Source: Sphingomonas anseongensis (lineage in GTDB: Bacteria; Pseudomonadota; Alphaproteobacteria; Sphingomonadales; Sphingomonadaceae). From it: 64,000 bases of DNA. The DNA lies in the NCBI RefSeq assembly GCF_023516495.1, contig NZ_JAMGBC010000001.1, forward strand, positions 1,116,001-1,180,000. Reading direction: 5' to 3'. The notes below the pieces were generated by a model that saw nothing but the letters and a program-made list of their open reading frames with translations, had not been told where the DNA came from and did no database searches. Shown here piece after piece: positions 16,561-24,847 of this stretch (positions within the stretch are counted from its first letter, which is position 1; every line of letters starts with the position of its first letter). Both the position numbers and the translations under genes were made by a program.

Positions 16561-18366
16561 GTGGGAACGGCAGCAGCGATGCGCTTGTTCAGCATCTGTC
16601 GCGAGGGAGTCGATGCTTTGATCAGGAACGTCGCCAGGTGGAAGGCGGCCGTCGCGGGCGCCGCCGGCGCAGCGGCGATGCAGGCTGCCGCCTATGCGTT
16701 CAAGGCGGCGCACATCCCGGTTATCGATTTCGCCTCGGAGATCGGTTCAATCGTCTATCCCAACGGGGGCTTCATGGCCCTGTCGGCAGGCCTTCTCGCC
16801 CATGCGGCGGTCGGCATCGCGTGGGCAATGTTCTACGCCTACTTCTTCTGGGGCCGGCTGCGCCTCGCGAGGCCGCTTCAAGGGCTGGTCTTTGCAGCCA
16901 TTCCTGCCGTCCTGGCGATCGCGATCGTTCACCCTCAGCTTCAGCTGATGCAGCTTCATTCGGAGGTGGTGAAGGTCGGCTTGACCGATTTCCTCGACGT
17001 CGCGCCGCTCGCGGTTCTGACCGTCCTGGCGATCCACGCCGTTTACGGCCTGACGATGGGCGCCGTGTACACGCATCCGGTCGGCTATCGCGTCGGTCGC
17101 CAGCCGAAATATCCGCACCGGCGAAGGGAGATCGAGCGAACCGCCGAGCGCGGGCGAACCAATGACAACGGTTTCATCTTCGCGACGGGAGTGGAGTGCA
17201 GCTACCCGACGATCGATCACGGGCGCTGGAGGCGCGACGAGCTGCAATCGACCCGCCATTACCAGAATTGGCAGCGCGACTTCGAACAGTGCCGTCAGGT
17301 CGGAATCACGCATTTGCGCTACGGGCCGCCGCTCCACCTGACGTTCCCCGGGCCAGGCAAATATAACTGGGGCTGGATCGACGAGCCGATGGCGGAACTG
17401 GAGGCGCATGGGCCGGAGCCGATCGTCGATCTTTTCCATTTCGGAGTGCCGGACTGGCTGGAAACAGTTCAGAACCCGGAGCTTGCACCGGCGATGGCGG
17501 AATATGCGGCGGCGTTCGCGGAGCGCTATCCGTGGGTGCGCTTCTACACACCGGTCAACGAAATGTACGTCTGCTCCAGGATGAGCGCGCTCGACGGCAA
17601 TTGGAACGAGCAGGAGCAGGATGAGGGCGCTTTCGCTCGAGCGGCGGTCAACCTCGCCGCCACGAGCAGGGCCATTTGCGGCGCCATCGTCAAGGCGCGG
17701 CCGGACGCCATATTGATCAACAGCGAGAGCAGCGATTTCACCCAGCCCTGCTGCCCGGACCCGGAGATCGTCAGGCTCGCGGATTTCGAGAACGAGCGCC
17801 GTTTCCTACCGCTAGACCTGATCTTCGGCCACGAGTTGAGCGGCGTGATGAAGACCCATCTCCGCGATCACGGCATCGGCGATGAAGAGCTGGCCAGCTT
17901 CAAGGGCATCGATGTGCCGCGCCGTTCCGTGCTGGGGATCGATTATTACGAATGGAACGAGCGGATGATCGACAGCGACGGGGAGCTTCGTTCGCTCGGG
18001 GAGCTGTTCGGCTGGTACGTGATCGCCAACCAATATTACGACCGATACCGCCTCCCGATGATGCACACCGAAACCAATCGCATGGACGGCGACGCACCAC
18101 GTTGGCTTTGGAGGCAGTGGCACAACGTGCAGATGTTGCGCAGGTCCGGAGTGCCTCTGATCGGCTTCACCTGGTACAGCCTGACCGACCAGATCGACTG
18201 GAATATCGCGCTAAGCAAATCGCTCGGCCTGGTGTTTCCGGTAGGCCTGTTCGACCTCAATCGCGACATTCGGGACGTCGGCCTGGCTTACAAGCAGTTG
18301 ATCGGCATGTTTGCCGACGCGCCGGATTTCCGCGAGTGCGAGCATGTCGCGGAGCTGATGCGCTGA
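16561..18366 (+). CDS. Membrane-anchored GH1-like glycosidase (four-helix domain fused to a TIM barrel)
   Basis: 601 residues from GTG 16561 (ATG 16579 is equally possible; neither has a strong ribosome binding site). The N-terminal 185 residues hold about four membrane spans. The C-terminal 400 residues (from FIFATGVECSYPTI) look like a clan GH-A enzyme close to family 1 beta-glucosidases. The acid/base position reads YTPVNEMYVC (near 338) and the putative nucleophile HTETNR (near 502); WYSLTDQIDW near the end matches the GH1 aglycone-site region. The usual NEP and ENG motifs are altered, so substrate and even activity are open. The stop overlaps the next ATG by one base. It lies inside the ftsA-ftsZ gap and is transcribed against the dcw genes. 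Confidence 0.75.
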   Translation: MGTAAAMRLFSICREGVDALIRNVARWKAAVAGAAGAAAMQAAAYAFKAAHIPVIDFASEIGSIVYPNGGFMALSAGLLAHAAVGIAWAMFYAYFFWGRLRLARPLQGLVFAAIPAVLAIAIVHPQLQLMQLHSEVVKVGLTDFLDVAPLAVLTVLAIHAVYGLTMGAVYTHPVGYRVGRQPKYPHRRREIERTAERGRTNDNGFIFATGVECSYPTIDHGRWRRDELQSTRHYQNWQRDFEQCRQVGITHLRYGPPLHLTFPGPGKYNWGWIDEPMAELEAHGPEPIVDLFHFGVPDWLETVQNPELAPAMAEYAAAFAERYPWVRFYTPVNEMYVCSRMSALDGNWNEQEQDEGAFARAAVNLAATSRAICGAIVKARPDAILINSESSDFTQPCCPDPEIVRLADFENERRFLPLDLIFGHELSGVMKTHLRDHGIGDEELASFKGIDVPRRSVLGIDYYEWNERMIDSDGELRSLGELFGWYVIANQYYDRYRLPMMHTETNRMDGDAPRWLWRQWHNVQMLRRSGVPLIGFTWYSLTDQIDWNIALSKSLGLVFPVGLFDLNRDIRDVGLAYKQLIGMFADAPDFRECEHVAELMR

Positions 18367-18908
18367 TGGTCAGCCTCCTTTCGGCACACGGCTATGATCC
18401 CGGTCCGACGCAGCGGCCGCTGCTCGTCGGCGCGCTGTGCGGAGTCGCGGCCGCCATCCCCGCCGTGGGCATCCTCTGGCTCTTCGGTTCGATCCTCGTC
18501 GAAGCGCGCATCCTTCACCTCGGGGTCACCGCTACGCTCGCCGCCGGCTTTGCGACGATGGCGATGGCTGGAGCGATCTACGGCCGAGCGTTCGGGCGGG
18601 CGGCGAACGACAAGCGAGGCGGCTGGCTTTTCGGGATGGCCTATGCCTTCAGCCTGTGGGCTGCGGGCGCGGTGTTCGTTCTTCCGATCGCGAGCGGCGG
18701 CGACGCGCCGGCCGGAATCGCCGCCGTCGGCGTGTTCGTGTCGCTGCTGGTCTGGGGCTTCGGCCTGGGGCTACTGGTGCCGATCGTCCAGCCGCACCTG
18801 CACGAGGGGCTGGAGACGGGCTCGAAGGTCGCTGCGGTCGGACCCAGGGCGGCCGCGCCCGACAAGCAACGCGATCCGAGGCGCCCGGGATCGAAACAGA
18901 AGAGCTAA
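18366..18908 (+). CDS. Four-helix integral membrane protein, unknown function
   Basis: 180 residues, ATG 18366 coupled to the glycosidase stop (TGATG). About four hydrophobic segments (roughly 19-45, 52-75, 90-115 and 120-145), then a basic Pro/Arg/Lys-rich cytoplasmic tail (about 150-180). GAIYGRAFGRAAND after the second helix recalls GAVYTHPVGYRVGR at the end of the membrane domain of the neighbour, hinting that the two are related domains that pair in the membrane; this is inference. It ends four bases inside the convergent MFS gene. Confidence 0.65.
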   Translation: MVSLLSAHGYDPGPTQRPLLVGALCGVAAAIPAVGILWLFGSILVEARILHLGVTATLAAGFATMAMAGAIYGRAFGRAANDKRGGWLFGMAYAFSLWAAGAVFVLPIASGGDAPAGIAAVGVFVSLLVWGFGLGLLVPIVQPHLHEGLETGSKVAAVGPRAAAPDKQRDPRRPGSKQKS

Positions 18909-20128
18909 TCGAGCTCCACTTCCCGTATCGCGGGAATTGCGAGCAGCCACCAAAAGGCACCGAACAGGGCGACGGCAGCAGTGACCACAAAGGCCATCTG
19001 GTACCCCGCGGCCGCGACGATGAAGCCAGTCACGATTGGCCCCACAATCCCCGAAAGGTTGCCGAGCGCGTTCTGCACACCGACCCACGTGCCCGCCGCC
19101 TCCCGGCCCGAGAACATCTGGGCCACCGCGTAAAGATTGAGCGACAGGGACGCGGTTGCCACACCGGCGATGCACAGCAGGATTGCCGTCATTGCCGTGC
19201 TCTGCGCGAATGCGAGAGCGAGGATGGCGGCGGCCGAAGCGGCTTGGCTAAGAACCATCATCCAGCGACGCATCGTCCCTTCCGAACGGCCGGAGCGAGT
19301 CCACTTGTCCGAAAGGTGCCCGAAGCTGAACGCCGCGACCGCCTGAACCGAATAGCCGGCAGTCGCCAGCAGGGTCATTTGCGCGATGGAATATCCGCGC
19401 GACTGGACCAGGTAGAGCGGCAACCAGGCAAGCAGGAAATAAAAACAGTAATTGCCGGCCGCGTGAGCGATCGACATCGACCACAAAGGCCATTTGCCGA
19501 TGAGCGCCCCAACCGGCACTCGCCTTCCGGTCTTTTCATGAGCTGCCGTATCGAGGCTTGCGACCAGGCTCCGCCACGGGAGAAGCCAGAGCAACGTAAG
19601 CACGCCGAACGTGACGAACATCACTCGCCAGCCGAACCCGGCCATGATCATGCCGCCGGCAAGCGTTCCGACCGCCGGCCCGAGGGCGATTCCCGCCGCC
19701 ACGAACGCGTTGGCCATGCCTCGGCTTTCGGGCGGCACGTGGCGGGCGATGATTTTCGAGCTTCCCGGGAAGCTGATGCTTTCGCCTATGCCAAGCATGA
19801 CTCGAAGCACGAGCAGCGAAGCGAAGCCGCCGACGAAGCCTGTCAGCAGGGTGCTTCCGGCCCAGACGAGGATTCCGAGCGACATCAGCCGGTAAACGGA
19901 GAAGCGATCGCACAGCCAGCCGGCGAACAGCTGGATCGGCGCATAGACCCAGAAGAATGCGGAAAAGGCGATTCCGTAGGTCTCGGGCGAAAGATGAAGG
20001 TCGGATTTCAGCAGCGGCGCTGCGATCCCAACCGCCCCCCGGTCGACATAGTTGAGGAAAACCGCTGCCCCAAGGAGCAGCACAAGCATCCCGCCGACGT
20101 TGCGCTGGCGGCGAACCGCTGTCGCCAT
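18905..20128 (-). CDS. MFS transporter, anion:cation symporter (sugar acid) type
   Basis: 407 residues with twelve predicted helices. ATG 20128 follows GGGGGAGGG closely, which decides against the in-frame TTG five codons upstream. Family features: FLNYVDRGAVGIAAPLL in helix 1, the signature GWLCDRFSVYRLMSLG between helices 2 and 3, and ISFPGSSKIIARHVPPESRG between helices 4 and 5, typical of ACS-family (glucarate/galactonate/hexuronate) symporters. It converges on the glycosidase pair (4-bp overlap) and is divergent from the lipoprotein gene. Import of a sugar acid in step with the glycosidase is possible but not shown. Confidence 0.83.
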   Translation of the reverse strand: MATAVRRQRNVGGMLVLLLGAAVFLNYVDRGAVGIAAPLLKSDLHLSPETYGIAFSAFFWVYAPIQLFAGWLCDRFSVYRLMSLGILVWAGSTLLTGFVGGFASLLVLRVMLGIGESISFPGSSKIIARHVPPESRGMANAFVAAGIALGPAVGTLAGGMIMAGFGWRVMFVTFGVLTLLWLLPWRSLVASLDTAAHEKTGRRVPVGALIGKWPLWSMSIAHAAGNYCFYFLLAWLPLYLVQSRGYSIAQMTLLATAGYSVQAVAAFSFGHLSDKWTRSGRSEGTMRRWMMVLSQAASAAAILALAFAQSTAMTAILLCIAGVATASLSLNLYAVAQMFSGREAAGTWVGVQNALGNLSGIVGPIVTGFIVAAAGYQMAFVVTAAVALFGAFWWLLAIPAIREVELD

Positions 20129-20219
20129 TTCGCCCTCCCCCAAAGACAGCGACGGTTAATGCACTTGCGAGCAGTGTGACGCCAGTCCAACTTGCTGCGT
20201 TCACGAGTCCAGCGCCCGT

Positions 20220-20245
20220 GGAACGTGCTGTTCCACGCGAACGTT
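20220..20245 (+). promoter_or_regulatory. EcfG promoter for the CC0125/CC1285-type lipoprotein
   Basis: GGAAC (20220-20224), 17 bases, CGTT (20242-20245), plus strand, 28 bases before the lipoprotein ATG. The -35 lies in one arm of a 7-bp inverted repeat, GTGGAAC/GTTCCAC, five bases apart, so another regulator could bind over it. Confidence 0.82.
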
Positions 20246-20273
20246 TGGTGAATCGCAGCGCACGGAGGCCCTT

Positions 20274-20855
20274 ATGTTGAGTATCAGGAACTACAGGAGG
20301 TTGGCGGCGCCGATCGCGGCCCTTGCGATCCTCGCGGGCTGCACCACGGCGACGCCGTACCAGCCTCTCGGCTCCACGAGCACTCGGGGCGGCTTTGCCG
20401 ACCAGCAGCTTGACGCCACGCACTATCGCGTCAGTTTCTACGGAAACAGCCTCACCTCGCGCCAGCAGGTGGAGAATTACCTGCTGTATCGCGCAGCCGA
20501 GCTGACCGCGCAGCGGGGCTTCAACTGCTTCATCATCGTGAACCACGGCACCGACAAGAACACGACGGTGCAGGTGAACCCGTACGGCCCTTATGGCGGC
20601 GGATATTACGGTGGCGGATATTATGGCGGCTGGTCGCCTTATTGGCGCCTTCATGGCCCTGCCGGTTGGTATTCATATGATCCGTTCTACGGCGGACCGT
20701 TCTTCGGCCAGTACGACATCAACACCATCGACCAGTATCAGGCGATGGCGGACATCGCGGTGAGCAACACCTGTCCAGCCGGTCCGGCGACGTTCAATGC
20801 GCAGCAGGTAATTGCAAACCTGCATCCGTATCTCGTCTATCCGCGGACGCGATAA
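20274..20855 (+). CDS. CC0125/CC1285-family lipoprotein
   Basis: 193 residues. A lipoprotein signal with lipobox LAGC (Cys near 23) is followed by a conserved region: FADQQLDATHYRVSFYGNS and LLYRAAELTAQRGFNCFIIV, the pattern of the alphaproteobacterial CC0125/CC1285 lipoproteins. A Gly/Tyr-rich insert (about 100-150, repeats of YYGGG) and two further Cys (FNCF, NTCP) follow. It should sit in the outer membrane or periplasm. The family's function is unknown to me. An exact EcfG-type promoter lies 28 bases upstream, so it is probably stress-induced. GGAGG precedes the ATG. Confidence 0.83.
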   Translation: MLSIRNYRRLAAPIAALAILAGCTTATPYQPLGSTSTRGGFADQQLDATHYRVSFYGNSLTSRQQVENYLLYRAAELTAQRGFNCFIIVNHGTDKNTTVQVNPYGPYGGGYYGGGYYGGWSPYWRLHGPAGWYSYDPFYGGPFFGQYDINTIDQYQAMADIAVSNTCPAGPATFNAQQVIANLHPYLVYPRTR

Positions 20856-20863
20856 GCAGTCCT

Positions 20864-20886
20864 GGCCCGCGCCGGCGGTGCGGGCC
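20864..20886. terminator. Hairpin between convergent lipoprotein gene and ftsA
   Basis: GGCCCGC (20864-20870) pairs with GCGGGCC (20880-20886) around a 9-base loop. It is symmetric, lies between two convergent stop codons and has no T-tract. Probably a weak two-way terminator. Confidence 0.4.
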
Positions 20887-22178
20887 TAATAGCCACCTTT
20901 CATGGCGGCGATCAGTCGGCCGAGGACGCCCTTGGCCGGGGCCTGCCTGACGATGGTGCCAAGCGCGATGTCGCGGATGTCGCCGCTTCGAGAAGCACCG
21001 ATGCACGCCAGCCCCACAAGCGTCGAAAAAGCCGGGCCGCTATGCGCGTCGGGCAGCCCCGGAAGCACACGCGGACGTCCCACGCGAACGGTTCGACCCA
21101 GCACGCCCTGCATATAATCCGCGATATTCTTGAGCTCGGCTCCGCCTCCGGTCAGCACGACAGGCCGTCCGACCGGTCCGGAAAAGCCAAGGCTCTTCAG
21201 CGCCTTGTCGATCTCATTCGTCAATTCCTCGACCCGGTGGCGTATCACCGTCATCAGCTGCGCCCGGGTGATCCGAACGGGCTCGGAAGCATCCTCACCG
21301 CCCGCCTGGTTGGCGTCGATCAGCTCGTGGTTGTCGCGCGGCGAGGTCATCGCCGAGCCGTAGAAGCACTTCAGCCGCTCGGCGTCGCGCCGGTTGACCC
21401 CGAAAGTGGCGGCGATGTCGTCGCTGATGTCCTTGGCGCCCAGCGGGATCGAGCGAAGGCCGACGAGTATCCCGCCATAGTGCAACGAGACGTTCGTGAC
21501 CCCTGCGCCCAGCTCCACCAGCGCCACCCCAAGGTCCCGCTCCTCTTCCGACAGGCAGGCAATCCCCGATGCGATCGGGGAGGCGACGATCGCCTTAACC
21601 CCGAGGTGAGCGGCGCGGATGATATAATCGACGTTCCGGAGCGGCGCCGGATCTGCGGCGATGACGTGGATATCGACGCCGAGGCGATCGGCGTGAAGTC
21701 CGACCGGCTGCTGAACCTCCTGCGCGCCGTCGATCGTGTAGAGCGCCGGATGGGCGTGGAGCACCATCTTGTCGCCGCGGTCCAGTGCCGCGCGCCCCTG
21801 GCTGAGAAGCTGCTCGATGTCCGACGGCTCGATCTGGTGGCCGCCGAGCTCGACCTCGATATTGGCGATCTCGCTGGTCAGTCCGCCGGCGCCGTAGCTC
21901 GCCCACACATGGTCGATGGTGACGCCCGACATGCGCTCGGCGAGCTCGACCGCTTCGCGGACCGCGAACTCGCTCTTCTCGATGTCGGTGATGTAGCCGC
22001 GCTTCACTCCGCGGCTCTCGCGCTGCCCGGTCCCGAGGACTCGAAGCCGGTCTTCGCCGTCCCTCGCCGCGATCAGCGCGCTGACCTTGGACGAGCCGAT
22101 GTCCAGAGCGGCAATGAGCGGCTGATCGTTCGGCGCGGCCAAGGGGCTATCCCTGAGTCGGGGAGTCGGCGCCGGCAT
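20886..22178 (-). CDS. ftsA: Cell division protein FtsA
   Basis: 430 residues. Actin-like ATPase that anchors FtsZ to the membrane. The phosphate-1 loop is LIAALDIGSSKVSALIA (about 21-37), phosphate-2 VALVELGAGVTNVSL, and the adenosine motif VVLTGGGAELKNI (about 344-356). The C-terminal amphipathic helix (LGRLIAAMKGGY) is the membrane-targeting sequence. ATG 22178 overlaps ftsQ by 32 bases. It ends the contiguous dcw operon; ftsZ does not follow. Confidence 0.95.
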   Translation of the reverse strand: MPAPTPRLRDSPLAAPNDQPLIAALDIGSSKVSALIAARDGEDRLRVLGTGQRESRGVKRGYITDIEKSEFAVREAVELAERMSGVTIDHVWASYGAGGLTSEIANIEVELGGHQIEPSDIEQLLSQGRAALDRGDKMVLHAHPALYTIDGAQEVQQPVGLHADRLGVDIHVIAADPAPLRNVDYIIRAAHLGVKAIVASPIASGIACLSEEERDLGVALVELGAGVTNVSLHYGGILVGLRSIPLGAKDISDDIAATFGVNRRDAERLKCFYGSAMTSPRDNHELIDANQAGGEDASEPVRITRAQLMTVIRHRVEELTNEIDKALKSLGFSGPVGRPVVLTGGGAELKNIADYMQGVLGRTVRVGRPRVLPGLPDAHSGPAFSTLVGLACIGASRSGDIRDIALGTIVRQAPAKGVLGRLIAAMKGGY

Positions 22179-23022
22179 CGCCGGGCGGGTGCGGAAGCTG
22201 CACGATCATCTTGCCGGCAAGCCTGAGGTCGAACCGGATCAGTCCGCGGCCGAGAAGCCCGGTCGCCTTGTCGAGCTCGGCGAACTTGGCGAGCGCCCGC
22301 TTCGCTTCCTCGGTGCCTTCGGGAAGCGCGATCGTCTCGCCAGTCTGAAGCGTCAGGTCCCAGCGCCGATCGCCGACCCAGGTAGCCGAGACCAGCTGCG
22401 GCTTGAGCGTCGGCGCAGCTTCAAAAAGAGTGTTCAAATCGGTCTCGTGCAGGTTGGCCCGCGGCCCGACGAGAAGCGGGAGGTCCGGCATTTGCGTGAC
22501 CGGCACCCGGTCGATCACGACCCCGTGGGAATCAATGAGCGCAAGCTTGCCGTTCGCTTGCCACAGGGCCGCAGGCTCTCGCTCCACGATGTCGACAACC
22601 AATGTGTCGGGAAGCCGCCGCGACACGCGCGCATCCTTGACCCAGCCGAAGCGAAGGAGGCGCTCACGGATGTCGCTGACGTCGACGAGCGGCATCGCCA
22701 TGCTCTTCTGGTCGAGCGCGATTCGGTAGACCGGCGCGCTGTCCATGTGGCGGATACCGACGACCTCGACCCGCTTCACCGTGAAGCCGGCCCTCCCGAT
22801 CGCTTCGCCCGTGGCTGTCGCCACCTTGTGCGGGACGTCGAGCGCCACCAGGACCACTGCGGCGATGAGTGCGAGGAAGAGGCCGAATGCAAGCGCCGCC
22901 CAGCGGGTCACCCGCGACTTATCGCCCGGCAGGCGCTTGGCGATGCGGTTCGGAACGGTGACGCGAGCGCCTTGCTTGCGCTGCTTGGGAGATCCGCCGC
23001 GCCTGACCCGCGCCGCGCTCAT
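22147..23022 (-). CDS. ftsQ: Cell division protein FtsQ
   Basis: 291 residues. Basic cytoplasmic N-terminus (1-38), one membrane helix at about 41-62 (AALAFGLFLALIAAVVLVAL), a POTRA domain (about 78-150: FTVKRVEVVGIRHMDSAPVY) and a beta domain. It links the cytoplasmic ring to septal wall enzymes by binding FtsL/FtsB. ATG 23022 overlaps the ddl stop by four bases. Confidence 0.93.
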   Translation of the reverse strand: MSAARVRRGGSPKQRKQGARVTVPNRIAKRLPGDKSRVTRWAALAFGLFLALIAAVVLVALDVPHKVATATGEAIGRAGFTVKRVEVVGIRHMDSAPVYRIALDQKSMAMPLVDVSDIRERLLRFGWVKDARVSRRLPDTLVVDIVEREPAALWQANGKLALIDSHGVVIDRVPVTQMPDLPLLVGPRANLHETDLNTLFEAAPTLKPQLVSATWVGDRRWDLTLQTGETIALPEGTEEAKRALAKFAELDKATGLLGRGLIRFDLRLAGKMIVQLPHPPGDAGADSPTQG

Positions 23023-23945
23023 TTCAGCGCCTCGGCAATTAGCGTTTCGACGAGCTGCGCATAGCTGGTGCCACGCTGCTTGGCCTGCTCGGGAACAAGG
23101 CTCAGCGGAGTCATTCCCGGCTGCGTGTTCACCTCGAGCAGGAATATCCCTTCCTCGCCCCGCTCATCGTCCCAGCGAAAATCCGAGCGCGAGGCTCCGC
23201 GGCAGCCGAGCAGCCGGTGCGCGTTCAGAGCCATGTCCTTCATTGCCGCGGCAATTTTGTCCGGAACCTCCGCCGGACAGACGTGCTCGGTCAGCCCGTC
23301 GGTATATTTGGCGTCGTAATCGTAGAAACCGGCGAGAGGCTTGAGCTCCGTCACCGCCAGCGCTTCGTCTCCGAGCACGGCGACCGTGAGTTCCCGCCCA
23401 CGGACGAACGGCTCGGCCAGAAGCCGGTCGAAATGGTGCCAGGGGCCTTCGACATCGCGGCCGATCGGCGAGCCGTAATTGCCGTCGTCGGTGACGATCG
23501 CAACACCGACCGACGAGCCTTCGTTGACGGGCTTGAGCACGAACGGGCGCGCAATCGGGTCCTCGCGGAACAAGCTCTCACTCTCCACGATACGCCCCGC
23601 AGGCATTCGGATGCCGTGAGGCACGAGGACCATCTTGGTCAGTTCCTTGTCGATCGCGATGACGGACGTCTCGAGCCCGCTGTGCGTATATTTCAGGCCC
23701 ATCAGGTCCATCATGCCCTGTACGCTTCCGTCCTCGCCGGGAGTCCCGTGGAGGGCGTTGAAGACGATGTCGGGCTTAAGCTCGGCAAGCCGCCGAGCGA
23801 CGTCGCGGTCCATGTCGAGCTCCGTCACCCGGCTCCAGCCGTTGCCGCGGAGCGCTTTGGCAACGCCGCGCCCGCTCATCAGCGACACTTCGCGCTCGGC
23901 CGACCAGCCGCCCATCAGCACGACGACATGGAGGTCGCGGTTCAA
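23019..23945 (-). CDS. ddl: D-alanine--D-alanine ligase
   Basis: About 308 residues from TTG 23945, which overlaps the murB stop as TTGA and has GGGAG six bases upstream; an ATG at 23975 has no ribosome binding site and overlaps murB by 34 bases. An ATP-grasp enzyme making the D-Ala-D-Ala dipeptide for UDP-MurNAc-pentapeptide. Motifs: VVVLMGGWSAEREVSLMSG at the N-terminus, FNALHGTPGEDGSVQG, LKPVNEGSSVGV in the grasp loop, and the metal-binding end EVNTQPGMTPLS. Confidence 0.94.
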   Translation of the reverse strand: MNRDLHVVVLMGGWSAEREVSLMSGRGVAKALRGNGWSRVTELDMDRDVARRLAELKPDIVFNALHGTPGEDGSVQGMMDLMGLKYTHSGLETSVIAIDKELTKMVLVPHGIRMPAGRIVESESLFREDPIARPFVLKPVNEGSSVGVAIVTDDGNYGSPIGRDVEGPWHHFDRLLAEPFVRGRELTVAVLGDEALAVTELKPLAGFYDYDAKYTDGLTEHVCPAEVPDKIAAAMKDMALNAHRLLGCRGASRSDFRWDDERGEEGIFLLEVNTQPGMTPLSLVPEQAKQRGTSYAQLVETLIAEALK

Positions 23946-24847
23946 TCGTAGCTCCCGATCCGCTGAATTTCCCATTCGAGCAGGATGTTCGTCTTATCCA
24001 TCACCCTGCGACGCACTTCCTCACCCAGATCCTCGATCTCCGCGCTGGTGGCGTTGCCCAAGTTGAGTAGGAAATTGCAATGCTTTTCCGAAACTTGCGC
24101 GTCACCGACGCGAAGCCCGCGGCAGCCCGCGGAATCGATCAGTGCCCAGGCCTTGTGGCCGGGCGGGTTCTTGAACGTGGATCCGCCGGTTCGGCTTCGA
24201 AGCGGCTGCGAGGCTTCGCGCTCGGCTGCGATCCGGTCCATCTCCGCGCCTATCGTCGCGGAGTCGCCGGGAGTCCCTTTGAAGAGCGCTTCGACCACGA
24301 CCGCGCCTTCCGGCACGTCGCTATGGCGATAAGTGTAGCCGAGCTTGTCCAGAGGCCAGGTCTCGGCGCTGCCGTCGCGAAGCACGACGCGAGCCTCGAC
24401 CAGGACGTCCTTGACCTCGCGCCCGTAAGCGCCCGCGTTCATCCTGACCGCGCCGCCGACCGTGCCGGGAATTCCGCGGAGGAACTCAAGCCCCGCGACG
24501 CCGGCGTCACGGGCAGCGGAAGCGACGGTGATCCCCATCGCCGCGCCGCCCGCGCGCACTTTGTTGCCCGGTTCGATGGTCACATCCGCGAAACTCTTGG
24601 GCAGCCGGACGACGACGCCATCGACTCCGCCGTCACGGACGATCAGGTTCGATCCCACTCCGATGGGCGTGACCGGTACCTCGTTCGGAAGCTCGGCGAG
24701 GAATCGCGCCAGGTCCGCTTCGTCCTTTGGTCTCACCAGCCATTCCGCCGGCCCGCCGGTCCGGAACCAGATGAAGCTGGCGAGGCTTCCGCCTCGTTCG
24801 GCACTTCCCTCGAGCTGCGGAAGCGTCAGCTGGTCGGAGGCGGTCAT
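23942..24847 (-). CDS. murB: UDP-N-acetylenolpyruvoylglucosamine reductase
   Basis: 301 residues from ATG 24847 (four-base overlap with murC). FAD enzyme that reduces UDP-GlcNAc-enolpyruvate to UDP-MurNAc. Motifs: [33 protein letters not shown] in the FAD domain, [20 protein letters not shown], the catalytic-loop [10 protein letters not shown] and the C-terminal [19 protein letters not shown]. This is the type I layout. Confidence 0.95.
   Translation of the reverse strand: MTASDQLTLPQLEGSAERGGSLASFIWFRTGGPAEWLVRPKDEADLARFLAELPNEVPVTPIGVGSNLIVRDGGVDGVVVRLPKSFADVTIEPGNKVRAGGAAMGITVASAARDAGVAGLEFLRGIPGTVGGAVRMNAGAYGREVKDVLVEARVVLRDGSAETWPLDKLGYTYRHSDVPEGAVVVEALFKGTPGDSATIGAEMDRIAAEREASQPLRSRTGGSTFKNPPGHKAWALIDSAGCRGLRVGDAQVSEKHCNFLLNLGNATSAEIEDLGEEVRRRVMDKTNILLEWEIQRIGSYD

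Noticed and set aside
16561-16590. GGAAC-N17-TGTT at the start of the glycosidase gene suggested another EcfG promoter.
   Set aside because: It lies inside the coding start, the -10 is off consensus, and transcription from it would miss the start codon.
23942-23975. ATG 23975 as the ddl start.
   Set aside because: No ribosome binding site and a 34-base overlap; TTG 23945 has GGGAG at good distance and gives the TTGA overlap seen across the operon.
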